NCBI RefSeq assembly: GCF_009455685.1
Contig: NZ_QPES01000001.1
Coordinates: forward strand, 1,984,001 to 2,048,000
Direction of reading: 5' to 3'
Source: Paraburkholderia hayleyella
GTDB lineage: Bacteria > Pseudomonadota > Gammaproteobacteria > Burkholderiales > Burkholderiaceae
Length of the DNA: 64,000 bases
Within the stretch, counting starts at the first letter, position 1, and the number at the start of each line of letters is the position of its first letter. Made by a program: the position numbers and the translations under genes. Below are positions 35,730-46,300 of this stretch, piece after piece. The notes under the pieces were generated by a model that was given only the letters and a program-made list of their open reading frames with translations, was not told the origin of the DNA and did not search any database.

Positions 35730-36896
35730 TCAGCACGCACAGGTGCTGCGGAGCACCTCGACAAGGGTATGACGCTGCCGCCGGAGATGGGCGAGCCCAA
35801 GGCTTGCCGCGTGCCAGAAGTTGGCGGCGGCATCAGGCGCGAACAACGTGGCAGCGACTTGCCCGGCATTGAAATCGGCAGCATTGACGACCCAACCGGG
35901 AACCCCGAGATCGGCATAGGCGCCGAACCCTTTGCGTTCGTAGCTCAGATGGAACGCAGGGACGCCGTGCAGCACCGCCTCCAGCGCGCCATGCAGGCGG
36001 ACCGAAACGACAGCGTCCGGCCGGTCGGTCTCAAGCAGCGTCTTGAGTGTCGGCAGCGGCCCCTCGATACCGATGCGTCGGCAATAAGCGCCATCATCGT
36101 TACCGCGTCCGCTGCTTTGCAAGGCGATGCTCAGCCGGCACGATGCGCTGAGCGTTTGCCTCAAGGCGTTCGTCGCATTCAGGTAGCGCTCGTGCTGCGT
36201 CTGACTCCAGTTAGGGGCGGCGCGCAACACCAGTGCGACGTGCGCCATGTGTGAGCGAGTGGCCCGGGCGGCCTCGCGCAGGATGTGCTCGCCACGGTTA
36301 GCGAAATCGAGCACAGCGAGATCGGCCGCGCGCTGCGTGTTCACGTTATCGCGCAAGAATTCGGCGGACCGGTCGTCACGCACGAACACGGCGGAAAGCC
36401 CCGCGAGCAGCGGTGCAAGGTGTCCGGCAAGCGGTCCCTGGGGCAGCACGGGTCCGATGCTTTGCGGCAGATAGACGGCGGGCTTGCCGCTGGCTCTGGC
36501 GGCGCGCAGTTGCACCAGATGTCCTGCGTGGAGCTTGAGTATTTCGGTCGCGCTGCGCGAGCGCAAATATCCGCCGCCGACGCCCACGATCAAATCGGCG
36601 CTATCGAGCAGCCGATACAGCGTATGAAGCTCGGCGTTGACGCCGGCCATGGCGGGCGGCAGCAGCGCCGAGGCCGCGGTCGCTAGCCGGCGCCAGCCTT
36701 GCTGCGCCAATACCGGCGCCGGATAAACATGGGCATGTGCGCCAAACGAACCCGGATCAGCGGCGACGATCGAGACGCGCACGTCGGGGCCGAATGCCTC
36801 CTGCAACAGCGCGACGGAGAGATCGACAAGCAAGCCGTCGCCAGAATTGCGGGTGCTATAGGCATGCAGCAAAACAATGTGAGGTGCAGCAGTCAT
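35730..36896 (-). CDS. Polysaccharide pyruvyl transferase family protein
   Basis: The 388-residue protein belongs to the PF04230 (CsaB/ExoV-like) family, which transfers pyruvate ketals from phosphoenolpyruvate to sugars. ADLIVGVGGGYLR, VYLPQSIGPV and VSVRLHGALEAVLHGVPAF are family hallmarks. The start at 36896 makes a 4-bp ATGA overlap with the glycosyltransferase stop; the open frame continues upstream but is not used. It would add negative charge to the exopolysaccharide. Confidence 0.85.
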   Translation of the reverse strand: MTAAPHIVLLHAYSTRNSGDGLLVDLSVALLQEAFGPDVRVSIVAADPGSFGAHAHVYPAPVLAQQGWRRLATAASALLPPAMAGVNAELHTLYRLLDSADLIVGVGGGYLRSRSATEILKLHAGHLVQLRAARASGKPAVYLPQSIGPVLPQGPLAGHLAPLLAGLSAVFVRDDRSAEFLRDNVNTQRAADLAVLDFANRGEHILREAARATRSHMAHVALVLRAAPNWSQTQHERYLNATNALRQTLSASCRLSIALQSSGRGNDDGAYCRRIGIEGPLPTLKTLLETDRPDAVVSVRLHGALEAVLHGVPAFHLSYERKGFGAYADLGVPGWVVNAADFNAGQVAATLFAPDAAANFWHAASLGLAHLRRQRHTLVEVLRSTCAC

Positions 36897-38053
36897 ACGG
36901 TGGGCTCCAGCAGGCTCTGGTACAGCGTGAGAGTTCGATCGACCATGGCTTCGACGCCAAAGTGTTCGTGCGCGGCTTTGCAGTTCGTGCTCATTTGCTG
37001 GCGCAAACCCTCGTTCGTAGCAAGCTCGGCGATAGCCCGCTCCAGCTCGCCTGTATCGTCTTCGTTCGAGACAACGAGGCCCACGTGCCACGCCTCGATC
37101 AGCTCTGCGGCGCCCGCGACGCGGGTTGCGACAATGGGCACGCCCGCTGCAATCGCTTCAAGGCAGACATAAGGGAAGCCTTCGTAACGGCTCGGCAACA
37201 CGAGCATGTCGAATGCCGAAAAATAGCGGCGAGCGTCGGTCAGTGCGCCAGGTACCCGCACATTTTTCGGTATGGAGCCGTTTGCGAGGCCAGCCGCGGC
37301 GGCAAAATCGCCGGGGCCGATCACCACGAACTGCAGGCGATCCGCAAAGCGATGTTCGAGCGCCTGTGCGATCTGTGCCAGACGGTCCACACCTTTCTGG
37401 AAATCGAGCCGTCCGACAAATCCCACCACGATTGCATCGTGCCGCAAGCCGAGCGCGCGGCGCGCGCTGTCGCAAGGCAGCAGCGGCGCGGTGTCCACGC
37501 CATTGGGAATCGTAGCGATCCGCCCGGACGGAATGTGCAGGACGCGATGCAGATGTTGCGCCTCATGTTCGGACACCGCGACGATACGATTCGAACGAAA
37601 ACGCCCGAGCAGCGCTTCGATGGCGCCATAGAAGCTGCGCTGGAACCTCGGCAGATAGGGGTTCAGCGTATACACAGCGTGCGGTGTATAGACGTTCTGC
37701 CATGAGCCTGGGCAAAGCCTGCCGAGTACGCCAGCTTTCGAACTATGGCTGTGGACGATGTCTGGGCGGATGCGGCGCAGGCAATGCAGCACCTGCATGA
37801 ACGAACGCGCATCGCGCCAGCCGACACTGCGGTGCATGTCAATCGCATGAAACGACGCGCATTGCGCGACGACCTGCGCATCGAGAATCGTGGCATCGAA
37901 GCGCGGGCCGCGCGGGACGATCAAGTGCACGTCGATGCCTCCACGTGCGCACAACTCGCGGATCAGGTCAGCCAGGTGCACAGCGATGCCGCCAGCGGCC
38001 GCTTCCGTCAACAGAACGACGCGCAACCTTGTGGTGGGTGAGTTCACATTCAT
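36893..38053 (-). CDS. Family GT4 glycosyltransferase
   Basis: The 386-residue GT-B enzyme starts after AAGGAG, with its ATG overlapping the upstream stop by 4 bp. The N-terminal lobe has LTEAAAGGIAVHLADLI and HSHSSKAGVLGRL. The C-terminal lobe has VVGFVGRLDFQKGVDRL, the nucleotide-binding segment, and LVLPSRYEGFPYVCLEAIAAGVP, the E-x7-E motif. It is the only non-priming glycosyltransferase in this operon. The sugar donor is not predictable. Confidence 0.9.
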   Translation of the reverse strand: MNVNSPTTRLRVVLLTEAAAGGIAVHLADLIRELCARGGIDVHLIVPRGPRFDATILDAQVVAQCASFHAIDMHRSVGWRDARSFMQVLHCLRRIRPDIVHSHSSKAGVLGRLCPGSWQNVYTPHAVYTLNPYLPRFQRSFYGAIEALLGRFRSNRIVAVSEHEAQHLHRVLHIPSGRIATIPNGVDTAPLLPCDSARRALGLRHDAIVVGFVGRLDFQKGVDRLAQIAQALEHRFADRLQFVVIGPGDFAAAAGLANGSIPKNVRVPGALTDARRYFSAFDMLVLPSRYEGFPYVCLEAIAAGVPIVATRVAGAAELIEAWHVGLVVSNEDDTGELERAIAELATNEGLRQQMSTNCKAAHEHFGVEAMVDRTLTLYQSLLEPTV

Positions 38054-40386
38054 GGGCTCTCCTTGCCCGCGTGGCGACGGCCGGCACGGACAGCAGCGAT
38101 AAGGTTACGCAGGCTGAAGCCGGCTCTCACCTGCGCGGGTGCGGTGTCGTAGTCATACGCCACCGGGCGATAGTTACCGAACTTCGAGCGGAACGCGAAG
38201 CGCTTCGAACGCAGACGCACGCCGTTCAGGATGACGCCATCAACCGTGGCGCCATGGCGCGCGAGCCTGCTACAGGCTTCAGTGAGCTCACCGGCCACCG
38301 TAATGCCGCAGCGCGCGGCGAGCAGGATCACACCGGCGAGACCGGCGAGTTCGAGCGCATCACCGGCCGCGAGCACGGGGGGCGCATCGATGATGACGAC
38401 GTCGTAGTTCGTCGCCATGCCGGCGAGTGCATGGCGTATTCGCTCAGGCACACCCTCGTTCGACGCGGCCGTCGATGCACCGGCAACTGAGAGAAAATCC
38501 AGCGTGCCGGACGTCCCGGCGTTGCATCGAGCAACCATGACGTTGCCGCGAAAGCGCAGATTTTTCACCTGTATTTTGTCATCCTGATGACGTTCATCGC
38601 TGAAGTAACGATGCAGTTCACCGTGATAGGCATCGCTGTCCACGAGCAGAACACGCCGGTTCCAAGCGGCAAACGCGGCGGCAAGATGCATGGACAGAAA
38701 CGATGCGCCAGCGCCTGGCGCAGGCGAGGCAATCAGCACGACATTGCGGCCCGCCGCATGCAGCATTGGCATGAGTTGCGTACTGAGTTCACGAAGGCTG
38801 TCGAGTGCGGCATCGTGCAATATGGCGCGCCGCCGTGAGCGGCGTGCTCGCCCAACGTCCGGAACGCTCGCCAGCACGTGCAACCCGGTATGACGTTTGA
38901 TCTGCGTGGCCGACACGAGGCCACCAAACAGAAAGTCGCGGGCGAACGACAGCGCGATACCGGCGACGACACCCGCCATCGCCGCAGCAGCGACGATCAT
39001 CGTACGTTTGGGCCGCACGGAATCCTCAGGAACGGTCGAGGCATCGACTATCCGGACGTTGCCGTTCATGCCGGCTTTGACGAGTTCGAGCTGCTGCGCG
39101 TTGGTAAGCAACGTTGTGTACAGGTTGCGGGCTGTCTGCGTATCGAGCCACAAACGCGATAAATCCTGCTCAAGCGCTGGCATGAGGTCGATTTTGCGGC
39201 GCAACGCGCTGCGTTCGCTCTCGAGTGCCTTGATTTGCGTATCTAATGCAACCAGGTCCGGGTGCGTCGAGGCGAACGTCGCCGAAACCGCGGTGCGCTT
39301 TTGCCGCAGATCGAGAAGTTTGGCTTCGATAACCGTGACGTTTTGCAGCATCAGGCGCGCCTCCTCCTTCACGTCGACGGACCCGCTCGCCGAACGCAGA
39401 TGCGTATAGCGGTTCTCCGCGTTGTCAAACTGGTTCTTGAGCGACGGTAGCGTCTTGTAGATGAACTTGAGTGACTGCCCTGCTTCGGCCGATTTGCGTT
39501 CGATGTTCTGGCGAATATAAACGTTGGCGATTTCCTTGAGCAGCGTGCTGACTTCCTGTGGATCGGGGCCGCGCAGTGTTGCGATGAACACGCCGGACTG
39601 CTTGATCTGTTCCTGAACGGTCAAGCGATTTTGAATGCGCTGAATGGTTTTCCAGCTGGAATCCCGAACCAGGGAAAAGCGTGTACCGGACAGCGCGTCG
39701 AAGCGTTCCACCTCGAGGACGAGCGGGCCAAACGGCGTAGGGAACCGTTCAAGCCGGCCGAGGACACCGGTCAACGAGGCATCGAGATCGCGTCCGGAGA
39801 GCCGATAGCGATTGCCAGGAAGCACCGTCAACGTGAAGTGCTTGCCCTCGAGCGGCGCCGGTACCTCGAAGCGCTTGACCGTGGCGCACTCGCTGCCCCA
39901 CGCATACCCGCCGATTCCCAGAAACCTTGGCACATGGATGCCGTTGGCATAGCGCGCCACGAATCCGCCAATCAAGGGAAATCGTTTCGGCTGCACGCGA
40001 ACGAAACTTTGCAGCGTTTCTGCCGCCCGCGAAACGACAAGCCGCGAGGCAAACACCTGGGTTTCCGCGGTCGTTGTCGATTTGAGATCGAACAGTGACG
40101 AGACGTCGCCAAGCAGGCTACGCGAGGCCCAGGTATTGTCGCCATCGTCGACCTGAATCATGGTGCTGGCCTGATATTGCGGCTCGGCCAGCAACGCGTA
40201 GAACGCGGCGCACACAGTGAAAACCGCAGCCGTGAGCGCGATGCGCCAGCGCTGATCGACGAGCGAATCGAGCACACCGATGAGGTCGATATCGTCGTCC
40301 GGGGTCCTCGCAGCGGGAGGCGGTGCATCCGTATCACCCTGCATCGGTGTTTTGTCCGAAGCGGCATTTCGGTCAATCCGCGACAT
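38050..40386 (-). CDS. Wzc-like chain-length protein with degenerate tyrosine kinase domain
   Basis: The 778-residue protein has a Wzz domain (about 25-480) flanked by transmembrane helices (near 50-72 and 460-485), with a long coiled-coil periplasmic region. The C-terminal half matches a bacterial tyrosine (BY) kinase. Walker A' VLLVDSDA and Walker B VVIIDAPPV are recognisable. The Walker A loop reads SPAPGAGASF, with Ala561 (codon GCA) where the catalytic/nucleotide-binding Lys belongs. Three Tyr residues occur in YRPVAYDYDT near the C-terminus. The start overlaps the Wza-type gene by 14 bp. Kinase activity is doubtful. Confidence 0.88.
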   Translation of the reverse strand: MSRIDRNAASDKTPMQGDTDAPPPAARTPDDDIDLIGVLDSLVDQRWRIALTAAVFTVCAAFYALLAEPQYQASTMIQVDDGDNTWASRSLLGDVSSLFDLKSTTTAETQVFASRLVVSRAAETLQSFVRVQPKRFPLIGGFVARYANGIHVPRFLGIGGYAWGSECATVKRFEVPAPLEGKHFTLTVLPGNRYRLSGRDLDASLTGVLGRLERFPTPFGPLVLEVERFDALSGTRFSLVRDSSWKTIQRIQNRLTVQEQIKQSGVFIATLRGPDPQEVSTLLKEIANVYIRQNIERKSAEAGQSLKFIYKTLPSLKNQFDNAENRYTHLRSASGSVDVKEEARLMLQNVTVIEAKLLDLRQKRTAVSATFASTHPDLVALDTQIKALESERSALRRKIDLMPALEQDLSRLWLDTQTARNLYTTLLTNAQQLELVKAGMNGNVRIVDASTVPEDSVRPKRTMIVAAAAMAGVVAGIALSFARDFLFGGLVSATQIKRHTGLHVLASVPDVGRARRSRRRAILHDAALDSLRELSTQLMPMLHAAGRNVVLIASPAPGAGASFLSMHLAAAFAAWNRRVLLVDSDAYHGELHRYFSDERHQDDKIQVKNLRFRGNVMVARCNAGTSGTLDFLSVAGASTAASNEGVPERIRHALAGMATNYDVVIIDAPPVLAAGDALELAGLAGVILLAARCGITVAGELTEACSRLARHGATVDGVILNGVRLRSKRFAFRSKFGNYRPVAYDYDTAPAQVRAGFSLRNLIAAVRAGRRHAGKESP

Positions 40387-41545
40387 GGGATCCCAAAGCG
40401 CCCGCGTTGAAGGCCGGTAACATCAGCCTCAGAACGCGACTAAAGCGCACGAGGTCACCGCTCCCGACATACACGACATCCTTCGGTTGCAGCTCGAACT
40501 GGCCGGCGAGAACCATCGCCACAGGCGAGCGGCTATCGAGGCGAAACACATGCGGTGTGGCGGCGGAACCGCGGATCACAAAAAGCTGGCTCGCGTCGAC
40601 GGTGTCGAGGTCGAGGCTATGCGCCTGAAGCAGCGCGTCGCCAAGCGTGAGCCGGCCGTATTGATCGGGCAATGCGAGCACGGGATGCCTGACTTCGCCG
40701 ATCACGTAGACGGCGCTATCGCTACGCGACGGGACACGCAGAATGTCGCCGGGAGCAAGGATCAGGTGTGCCGGATCTTCGCCATTGTCGAGCATGCGTG
40801 CAAGGTTCGCCGGATAGGATCGACCACCGCGAACGATGACAATCCGGCTACTGTCGGCCTCCACGGCAAGGCCGCCTGCGCGGCTGATGGCCTCGGGCAG
40901 CGTCATGGCGACATCGTTGAACGGGTATCCGCCTGGCGAGCGGACCGCACCGATCACGTGGATATACCGCGCACGAAACGATGCGATGCGTACCGTGACT
41001 TGCGGCTTGCGAAAGAACTTCGACAGTGCGCTGGCAAGCCGCGCATCGGCCTGATCGGGCCGCAATCCCGCAACGCGAACGGACCCCGCATAGGGAAATT
41101 GCACATTCCCGTTGTGATCGACAGCGAACCCGGCCACCGGGTCTGCCGCACCCTGCGAGCTGGGACGCGTCCCGTTGCTTGCAGCAACCAGCTCGGGGTG
41201 ATCCCACACGGTGATTTGAAGCACATCGCCTGGGCCGATGATGTAAGCCGCATCGGCTCGCTCAAGCGGCTCAGCCTGCCTCGTGGCAAGTACTTGCGCT
41301 TGCGCCTCCTCATGTAGCCGGTCGATAACGCTGGCGTCGATGTTGATAAACGGAACCGCAGCCTGTGCGGCTGGCGGGCTTGCGCCGCCTCCTGCCGCAG
41401 CGGGTGTATCCGTCGTATCCATTCTCATGCCTGGCGCAAGACCGCACGCAGCCAGTAAAAAAACGATCGCAAGCAGCAAAAAACGTGCACGGAAATGGCA
41501 ATGGCAATGGCAATGGCAATGGCAATAGTCAACGTAAGGAGTCAT
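40373..41545 (-). CDS. Polysaccharide export lipoprotein (Wza family)
   Basis: The 390-residue outer-membrane exporter has a signal peptide with lipobox LLAAC, placing lipidation at Cys34. The conserved poly_export motif GPGDVLQITVWDHPELV and two SLBB domains (VIGAVRSPGGYPF and VIGEVRHPV) follow. The n-region carries five tandem Cys-His dipeptides (residues 8-17) encoded by a hexanucleotide repeat. The start MTPYVDY is preferred over one four codons upstream. It lies 12 bp from the priming transferase stop and overlaps the Wzc-like gene. Confidence 0.9.
   Translation of the reverse strand: MTPYVDYCHCHCHCHCHFRARFLLLAIVFLLAACGLAPGMRMDTTDTPAAAGGGASPPAAQAAVPFINIDASVIDRLHEEAQAQVLATRQAEPLERADAAYIIGPGDVLQITVWDHPELVAASNGTRPSSQGAADPVAGFAVDHNGNVQFPYAGSVRVAGLRPDQADARLASALSKFFRKPQVTVRIASFRARYIHVIGAVRSPGGYPFNDVAMTLPEAISRAGGLAVEADSSRIVIVRGGRSYPANLARMLDNGEDPAHLILAPGDILRVPSRSDSAVYVIGEVRHPVLALPDQYGRLTLGDALLQAHSLDLDTVDASQLFVIRGSAATPHVFRLDSRSPVAMVLAGQFELQPKDVVYVGSGDLVRFSRVLRLMLPAFNAGALGSHVAD
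41494..41523. repeat. Hexanucleotide repeat in the export lipoprotein signal peptide
   Basis: Five copies of AATGGC (plus strand) encode five Cys-His dipeptides in the signal peptide n-region on the minus strand. Confidence 0.95.
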
Positions 41546-41557
41546 GCAACCATCCAC

Positions 41558-42943
41558 TCAATACGCACCCGAATGCCTGAAGCCGTTGACGACAGTCGCC
41601 ACGATGATGCGCAAGTCCAACGTAAATGACCAATTACGGATGTAGTAGAGATCGTATTCGACACGGCGGCGCATCTTGTCGACATGCTCGGTCTCGCCGC
41701 GCAGGCCGTTGATCTGCGCCCATCCCGTGATGCCGGGCTTGATGCGGTAACGCTGCATGTAATCGATCACCGACGGACGGTAAAACTCGTCGTGTTCGAT
41801 AGCGTGAGGCCGCGGTCCAACCACCGACATTTCGCCACGCAACACATTCAGGAACTGCGGCAGCTCATCGAGACTCGTGCGGCGCAGGAAGCGGCCGACG
41901 GGTGTGACACGCACGTCGTTGCGCGTTGCCTGGGTCACGACACCGGGGCCATCTGCGTGGACACACATCGTGCGGAACTTATAGATCTTGAAGACCTTTC
42001 CGCCCAAGGTCTTGCGTTTTTGACGGAAGAAAACCGGTCCTGGCGACGAGAGCTTGATGGCTGAGGCAATGGCGCCAAACAGCGGCAAAAGCATAACGAG
42101 CACGGTGGCAGCGAAAACACGATCGAACAGCACTTTGATCCACCGGTCACGCAGCGACATCGGTGGCGCGGTCAGATTGATGTCGGACGAGCCTCCCATG
42201 CCAAAGAGACCGGGATCGAACACGGCAACGCCGGTGACATCCGGCATGAGCCGGATGTCGACGAGATCGTCACGAAACTCCTTGAGCACACTGTAGATCG
42301 CGTTCATCTGGGCAAGAGGCAGCACGACCCAGATTTCCTGGATGCCGGCCTTACGGATTTGCCGTGCGCACTCGCCCAGTGCGGTGGGCTTTTTTCGCTC
42401 GCCTATGCGGTGCGAGGTGCTGGACGAGTACATGTCAAACACGGTTGGCAAAGAGGCATCCAGCGCGGACGGGCGCAACATCTCGTTGACCAGTTGGTGG
42501 TAGCGCGCGCCATAACCCAAAACTGCCACCTTCTTTTTAGTCGGCGGTGCGCCGAAGTCTCCGCGAGCGCGCGTCGAAGAAAGACACAGACGCAGGATGA
42601 CGAGTCCAACTGCGGCGGCAGCACTCCAGCAAGCAAACCATAAATCGTATGACGACGGGACTTGCCAGATCATCGTGGCAAGGCCGAAACAGGTGAATTG
42701 CATGGCGATCCAGGCAGCCGGCGCACGCAGGACGAATATCGCGCGGTTTTGACCACGAGCGGGCCGATAGGCACCGGCCAGGAACAGTGCGAGAAGCGCA
42801 CTCTCGACAGCGAACACGATGACTGCGGTGTGAGAGATCACAGGCCACGCAGCCTCGGGCACGACGATTGATGCAACCAGTGCGCCGATGAATATCACGC
42901 TGAGATCCAGCAATGGGACCAACGCGCCATAACTCACGATCAT
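41558..42943 (-). CDS. Undecaprenyl-phosphate sugar phosphotransferase (WcaJ/WbaP type)
   Basis: This 461-residue priming enzyme moves a sugar-1-phosphate to undecaprenyl phosphate. Five transmembrane helices lie in the N-terminal half and in the segment near 270. The catalytic domain has KIYKFRTM, RTSLDELPQFLNVL, MSVVGPRPHA and GITGWAQINGLRGE. The start at 42943 is set by GGAGG 5 bp before the ATG; further in-frame starts up to 42970 lack this site. It is the first gene of the operon. Confidence 0.92.
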   Translation of the reverse strand: MIVSYGALVPLLDLSVIFIGALVASIVVPEAAWPVISHTAVIVFAVESALLALFLAGAYRPARGQNRAIFVLRAPAAWIAMQFTCFGLATMIWQVPSSYDLWFACWSAAAAVGLVILRLCLSSTRARGDFGAPPTKKKVAVLGYGARYHQLVNEMLRPSALDASLPTVFDMYSSSTSHRIGERKKPTALGECARQIRKAGIQEIWVVLPLAQMNAIYSVLKEFRDDLVDIRLMPDVTGVAVFDPGLFGMGGSSDINLTAPPMSLRDRWIKVLFDRVFAATVLVMLLPLFGAIASAIKLSSPGPVFFRQKRKTLGGKVFKIYKFRTMCVHADGPGVVTQATRNDVRVTPVGRFLRRTSLDELPQFLNVLRGEMSVVGPRPHAIEHDEFYRPSVIDYMQRYRIKPGITGWAQINGLRGETEHVDKMRRRVEYDLYYIRNWSFTLDLRIIVATVVNGFRHSGAY

Positions 42944-43387
42944 GTCCGCCTCCATGCGCCTAATTTTCAATATGAACTACTTATGAATTCAGTGAACACT
43001 AAAAGATTTTTTTATTATTGTCTAACGAATACTTGTTATTTTCATAATAAGTTTTTGCTTATGTTTTATGCATTTTTTTGAATATGTTTTATGCATCATG
43101 AAATTATTCTAATTGGATTTTATTCAAGATGGATAGTTTATTTGCGATTGGGTTGATATTTATCAGGCAGTCCACTGCGGGGTTGAGATTTACCTTAATG
43201 AAAGTGTTTTTTGATATGGCCAGGAGTAGACTGCAAATGCAGCATACGAAATAAGAAATGCGAAATGCCTGGATTATCTGGAGCTCGAAATGATGCATTT
43301 TTGTCAATGACTGACTGACAGGAACAGCATTTTCGCTCTATAAGGCATATAAATATTTTCGAATCAGAGTGGGAATCGGGGGAAATC
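42944..43387. other. AT-rich intergenic region between EPS operon and autotransporter
   Basis: About 440 bp, strikingly AT-rich compared with both neighbours. The divergent promoters of the EPS operon and autotransporter must lie here. A 67-codon open frame on the minus strand (43104-43307) has no ribosome site or recognisable content and is not called. A low-GC regulatory region of this sort is a typical H-NS target, but no site can be proven. Confidence 0.5.
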
Positions 43388-46300
43388 ATGTCGATCATTT
43401 ATCGAATGAATTGCCAATGGAACATCAAACTTGCTGTAAAGCGCCGCAAGGCACGCAAACGGATCAGCGAACTGACGGCATCAATGTTTGTCGCACTTCT
43501 ATCGAATTCGGCTGGCGGCGCCGATCTTGTAGAGACGCTCGGCGTTTTCAATCCTCTCAACAACGATCAAAAAGCCGGTGCGACACGAGTGGTAAACGGC
43601 GATCACGTAACGCTTGTCGGGCCCGCACAATTCCAGACCGGCGATGTGGGTTTCGGTAGCGTCTTGCTCACGCAACTGCTCGCGGCAGGCCGCATTCTTT
43701 CCGGCAACGAATATCTTGACCCGGCGAGCTCGCTAGCAAGCACGCTTTCTCTCGGCGCCCGGATGAACATCACGGTGCCCGACCCGGTCACCGGCACACA
43801 GAAAGTCATCTCCGTGAACGATTCGGTGAAGTTCGTGCCCAGTACGACCGCGAATCAGACCGGCGCAGCCTGGTACGACGTGAAGGGACAGCAATACATC
43901 GACCTGCGCGTGGGTACGGTCGAGGCGAGCGGCGGTAGCCTCGACGTGAACATCGGCGATGGAGCCAAGCCATCGACGGATGCTGCGAATAACTTCTCCG
44001 TCGTGGCGAAGCAGTCCGCGCTGTTCGAGGCAATCGGCACCGGCAATGCGGACAGCACAGTGACCTGGAACGCACCACACGCGGGTATCCGCTTCGTGTC
44101 CACCATACCGCCGACCCAAACCGGCGTGGGACAAAGCCAGGTGTTGAACCAGGCGACCTATCGCGGCACATTCACGGCCTTCGACAAATCGGTTCGCACC
44201 GTCAACAACGCCGCCGATCTCAAGGTCTATAACCAATGGCTGATTGGCCAAGCCCAGGCCGGCCGCATTACGACCCAGGCGCAATACGACGCCGCGTTCA
44301 ATCAGGCCGTGACCCTGGCCACCCGGACCATCACGTTTTCAAACACGCTGGATTCCAGCGACGAGGTGTTAGCGCCGCTCGGCATAGCCGCGGTGATCCA
44401 TGCAACAGGCGCCCGCGCCACGGCGCGGGTGGCCGAAGGGGCCCATCTGGATGTCAGCTCCGCAGGCCGTTCCACCACGGGCCAAGGTGGCGTGCTGTTC
44501 GGCGAAAACTCCGCAACAGTGATCAACGATGGGCAAATCTCCGTAACCACAACCGGGTCCGGACGAACCGGGACGGCCATCAACGTTTTGAGCGCTAGCC
44601 GGGGCATCAATAACGGTGTAATCAACAGCGGCTTTTTCGCGGCAGACAGCAACCCCACGTCGGCACAAATCGCGGCCACACTGGCGCTTGCAGCGACTGC
44701 GAGCGGTGCGGCTACGACGTTCGAAAACAACGGCATCATCAACGGTGCAGGCAATCCCACGGCTGGCAGCATGGCACGCACGATGGTGTTGCAGATCGAT
44801 AACGGCGCCTCGGGCACGAACAACGGCACAGTCAACATCGGCGTGAGTCCTCATCGCACGAAGGCCGAACTGGACGGCGCGCTCGTCACTTCGGCGAACT
44901 TTGTCAATACGGAAACCGGCACGATGTATATCGGGCGTGGCCCGCAGTACGACGTGAAAAACCCTGAGGCCGTGGAGGCCGTGCGCCTGGACAGCAAATC
45001 GCCGCTCGTCGGCATTTATGCAAGCGGCCCGCGTGCCAACGTGCAAAATGCCGGCGAAATCGTGAGCGGCACGCTAACCGAGAATGTGCGCGCGATGCAG
45101 ATCGTCAACAATGCGAAGGGAGTCAATAGCGGCCACATTGCGTTGAACGGTTCCGGCATCGACACACCATCGGAAAACGTTGGCATGCTCGTCAACGGCA
45201 CCGCGTATGCCTCGAACACGGGAGTGATCGATCTGAACGGTATCAACAGCATCGGCATCAAGGCGGTGCAAACGGAGGCCGTGCAGTCGAATGTGGTGTC
45301 GTCCGGAACGGTCAATGTAAAAGGTCATCTGGATCCCAAGTCGGGCACGCGCAATTTCGGCATCTGGGCGGAAGGCACCAATGCGGTCGCCACGATCGCT
45401 GGCGGAGTAGTCCGTCTGAGCGGTAACGGCGGCATCGGCATTCACGCTCGTGACGGTGGCAAAGTGCTCATCAACCGCGGCAGCGTCGATTTCGTTTCCG
45501 GCGAGCAGCAGATCGGTTTCTTTGCCTACGGCCTGCGTGCGAACATCGCAATTGACTCGGCGCCCGTGGCTGGGCTCGAGGTCGAAACGAAAAACTCGGT
45601 GCTGTTTCGCATCGAGAATGGCGCAACCATCGGCAACTCGGCGAAAGCGAGGCTGATCGCATCCGGCCCCGGCGCGACGATACTCCAGGCAAGCGGCACG
45701 GGAACAGCCGTCGATTTGACCGGCTGGGACATGCTGGTGTCCGGCAGCGGGGGCACGGCCGTGAGCCTGGATGGCGGAGCTTCCGGCCGCATCGACGGTA
45801 CAGCAAAGCTCTCGCTAGGCGATAACACACGCTTTGCCGTCGTCGACAACAACAAATACGATTTGAACGGCAACGTGACCGGCACCGGCAATACGTCGTT
45901 TACGAACGCGGCGGATCTCAACCTTACCGGTGCACGCGACGTAACCGCATTCGTGCTGAAAAACGGCGCGCAACTTGCCACGAGCGGCTCCATTCACGTG
46001 GCGCACGGCACAGGCATCGATATCAGCGGTGCAGGTTCGGTGGTCACGCCGGGGACAGACGGCGTGCGAGGCGCAGTCACGGTCGACGGCGGCGTTGCCG
46101 GTATTCGCGTAAGCGACAACGCGAGCCTGACCACGGCGGGCTCCGTCACGGTCGATCATGGCGCCGCCGCGCTGCTGGTCGAAGCGGACGCCGGCGCGGT
46201 CTCGCTCGACGCCAACACGCATTTGACTAGCCGTGACGCCGGGTATGGCCAACTGATCGTGAATCGCAGCACGACGAACCGCGTGCTAGTCAACGGCGCA

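Noticed and set aside
41494..41523. (Cys-His)5 tract as a metal-binding site
   Set aside because: It lies in the signal peptide n-region and is removed on export, so a metal role in the mature protein is unlikely.
43104..43307. Possible 67-residue protein in the AT-rich gap
   Set aside because: No ribosome site, no recognisable sequence, and composition of non-coding AT-rich DNA.
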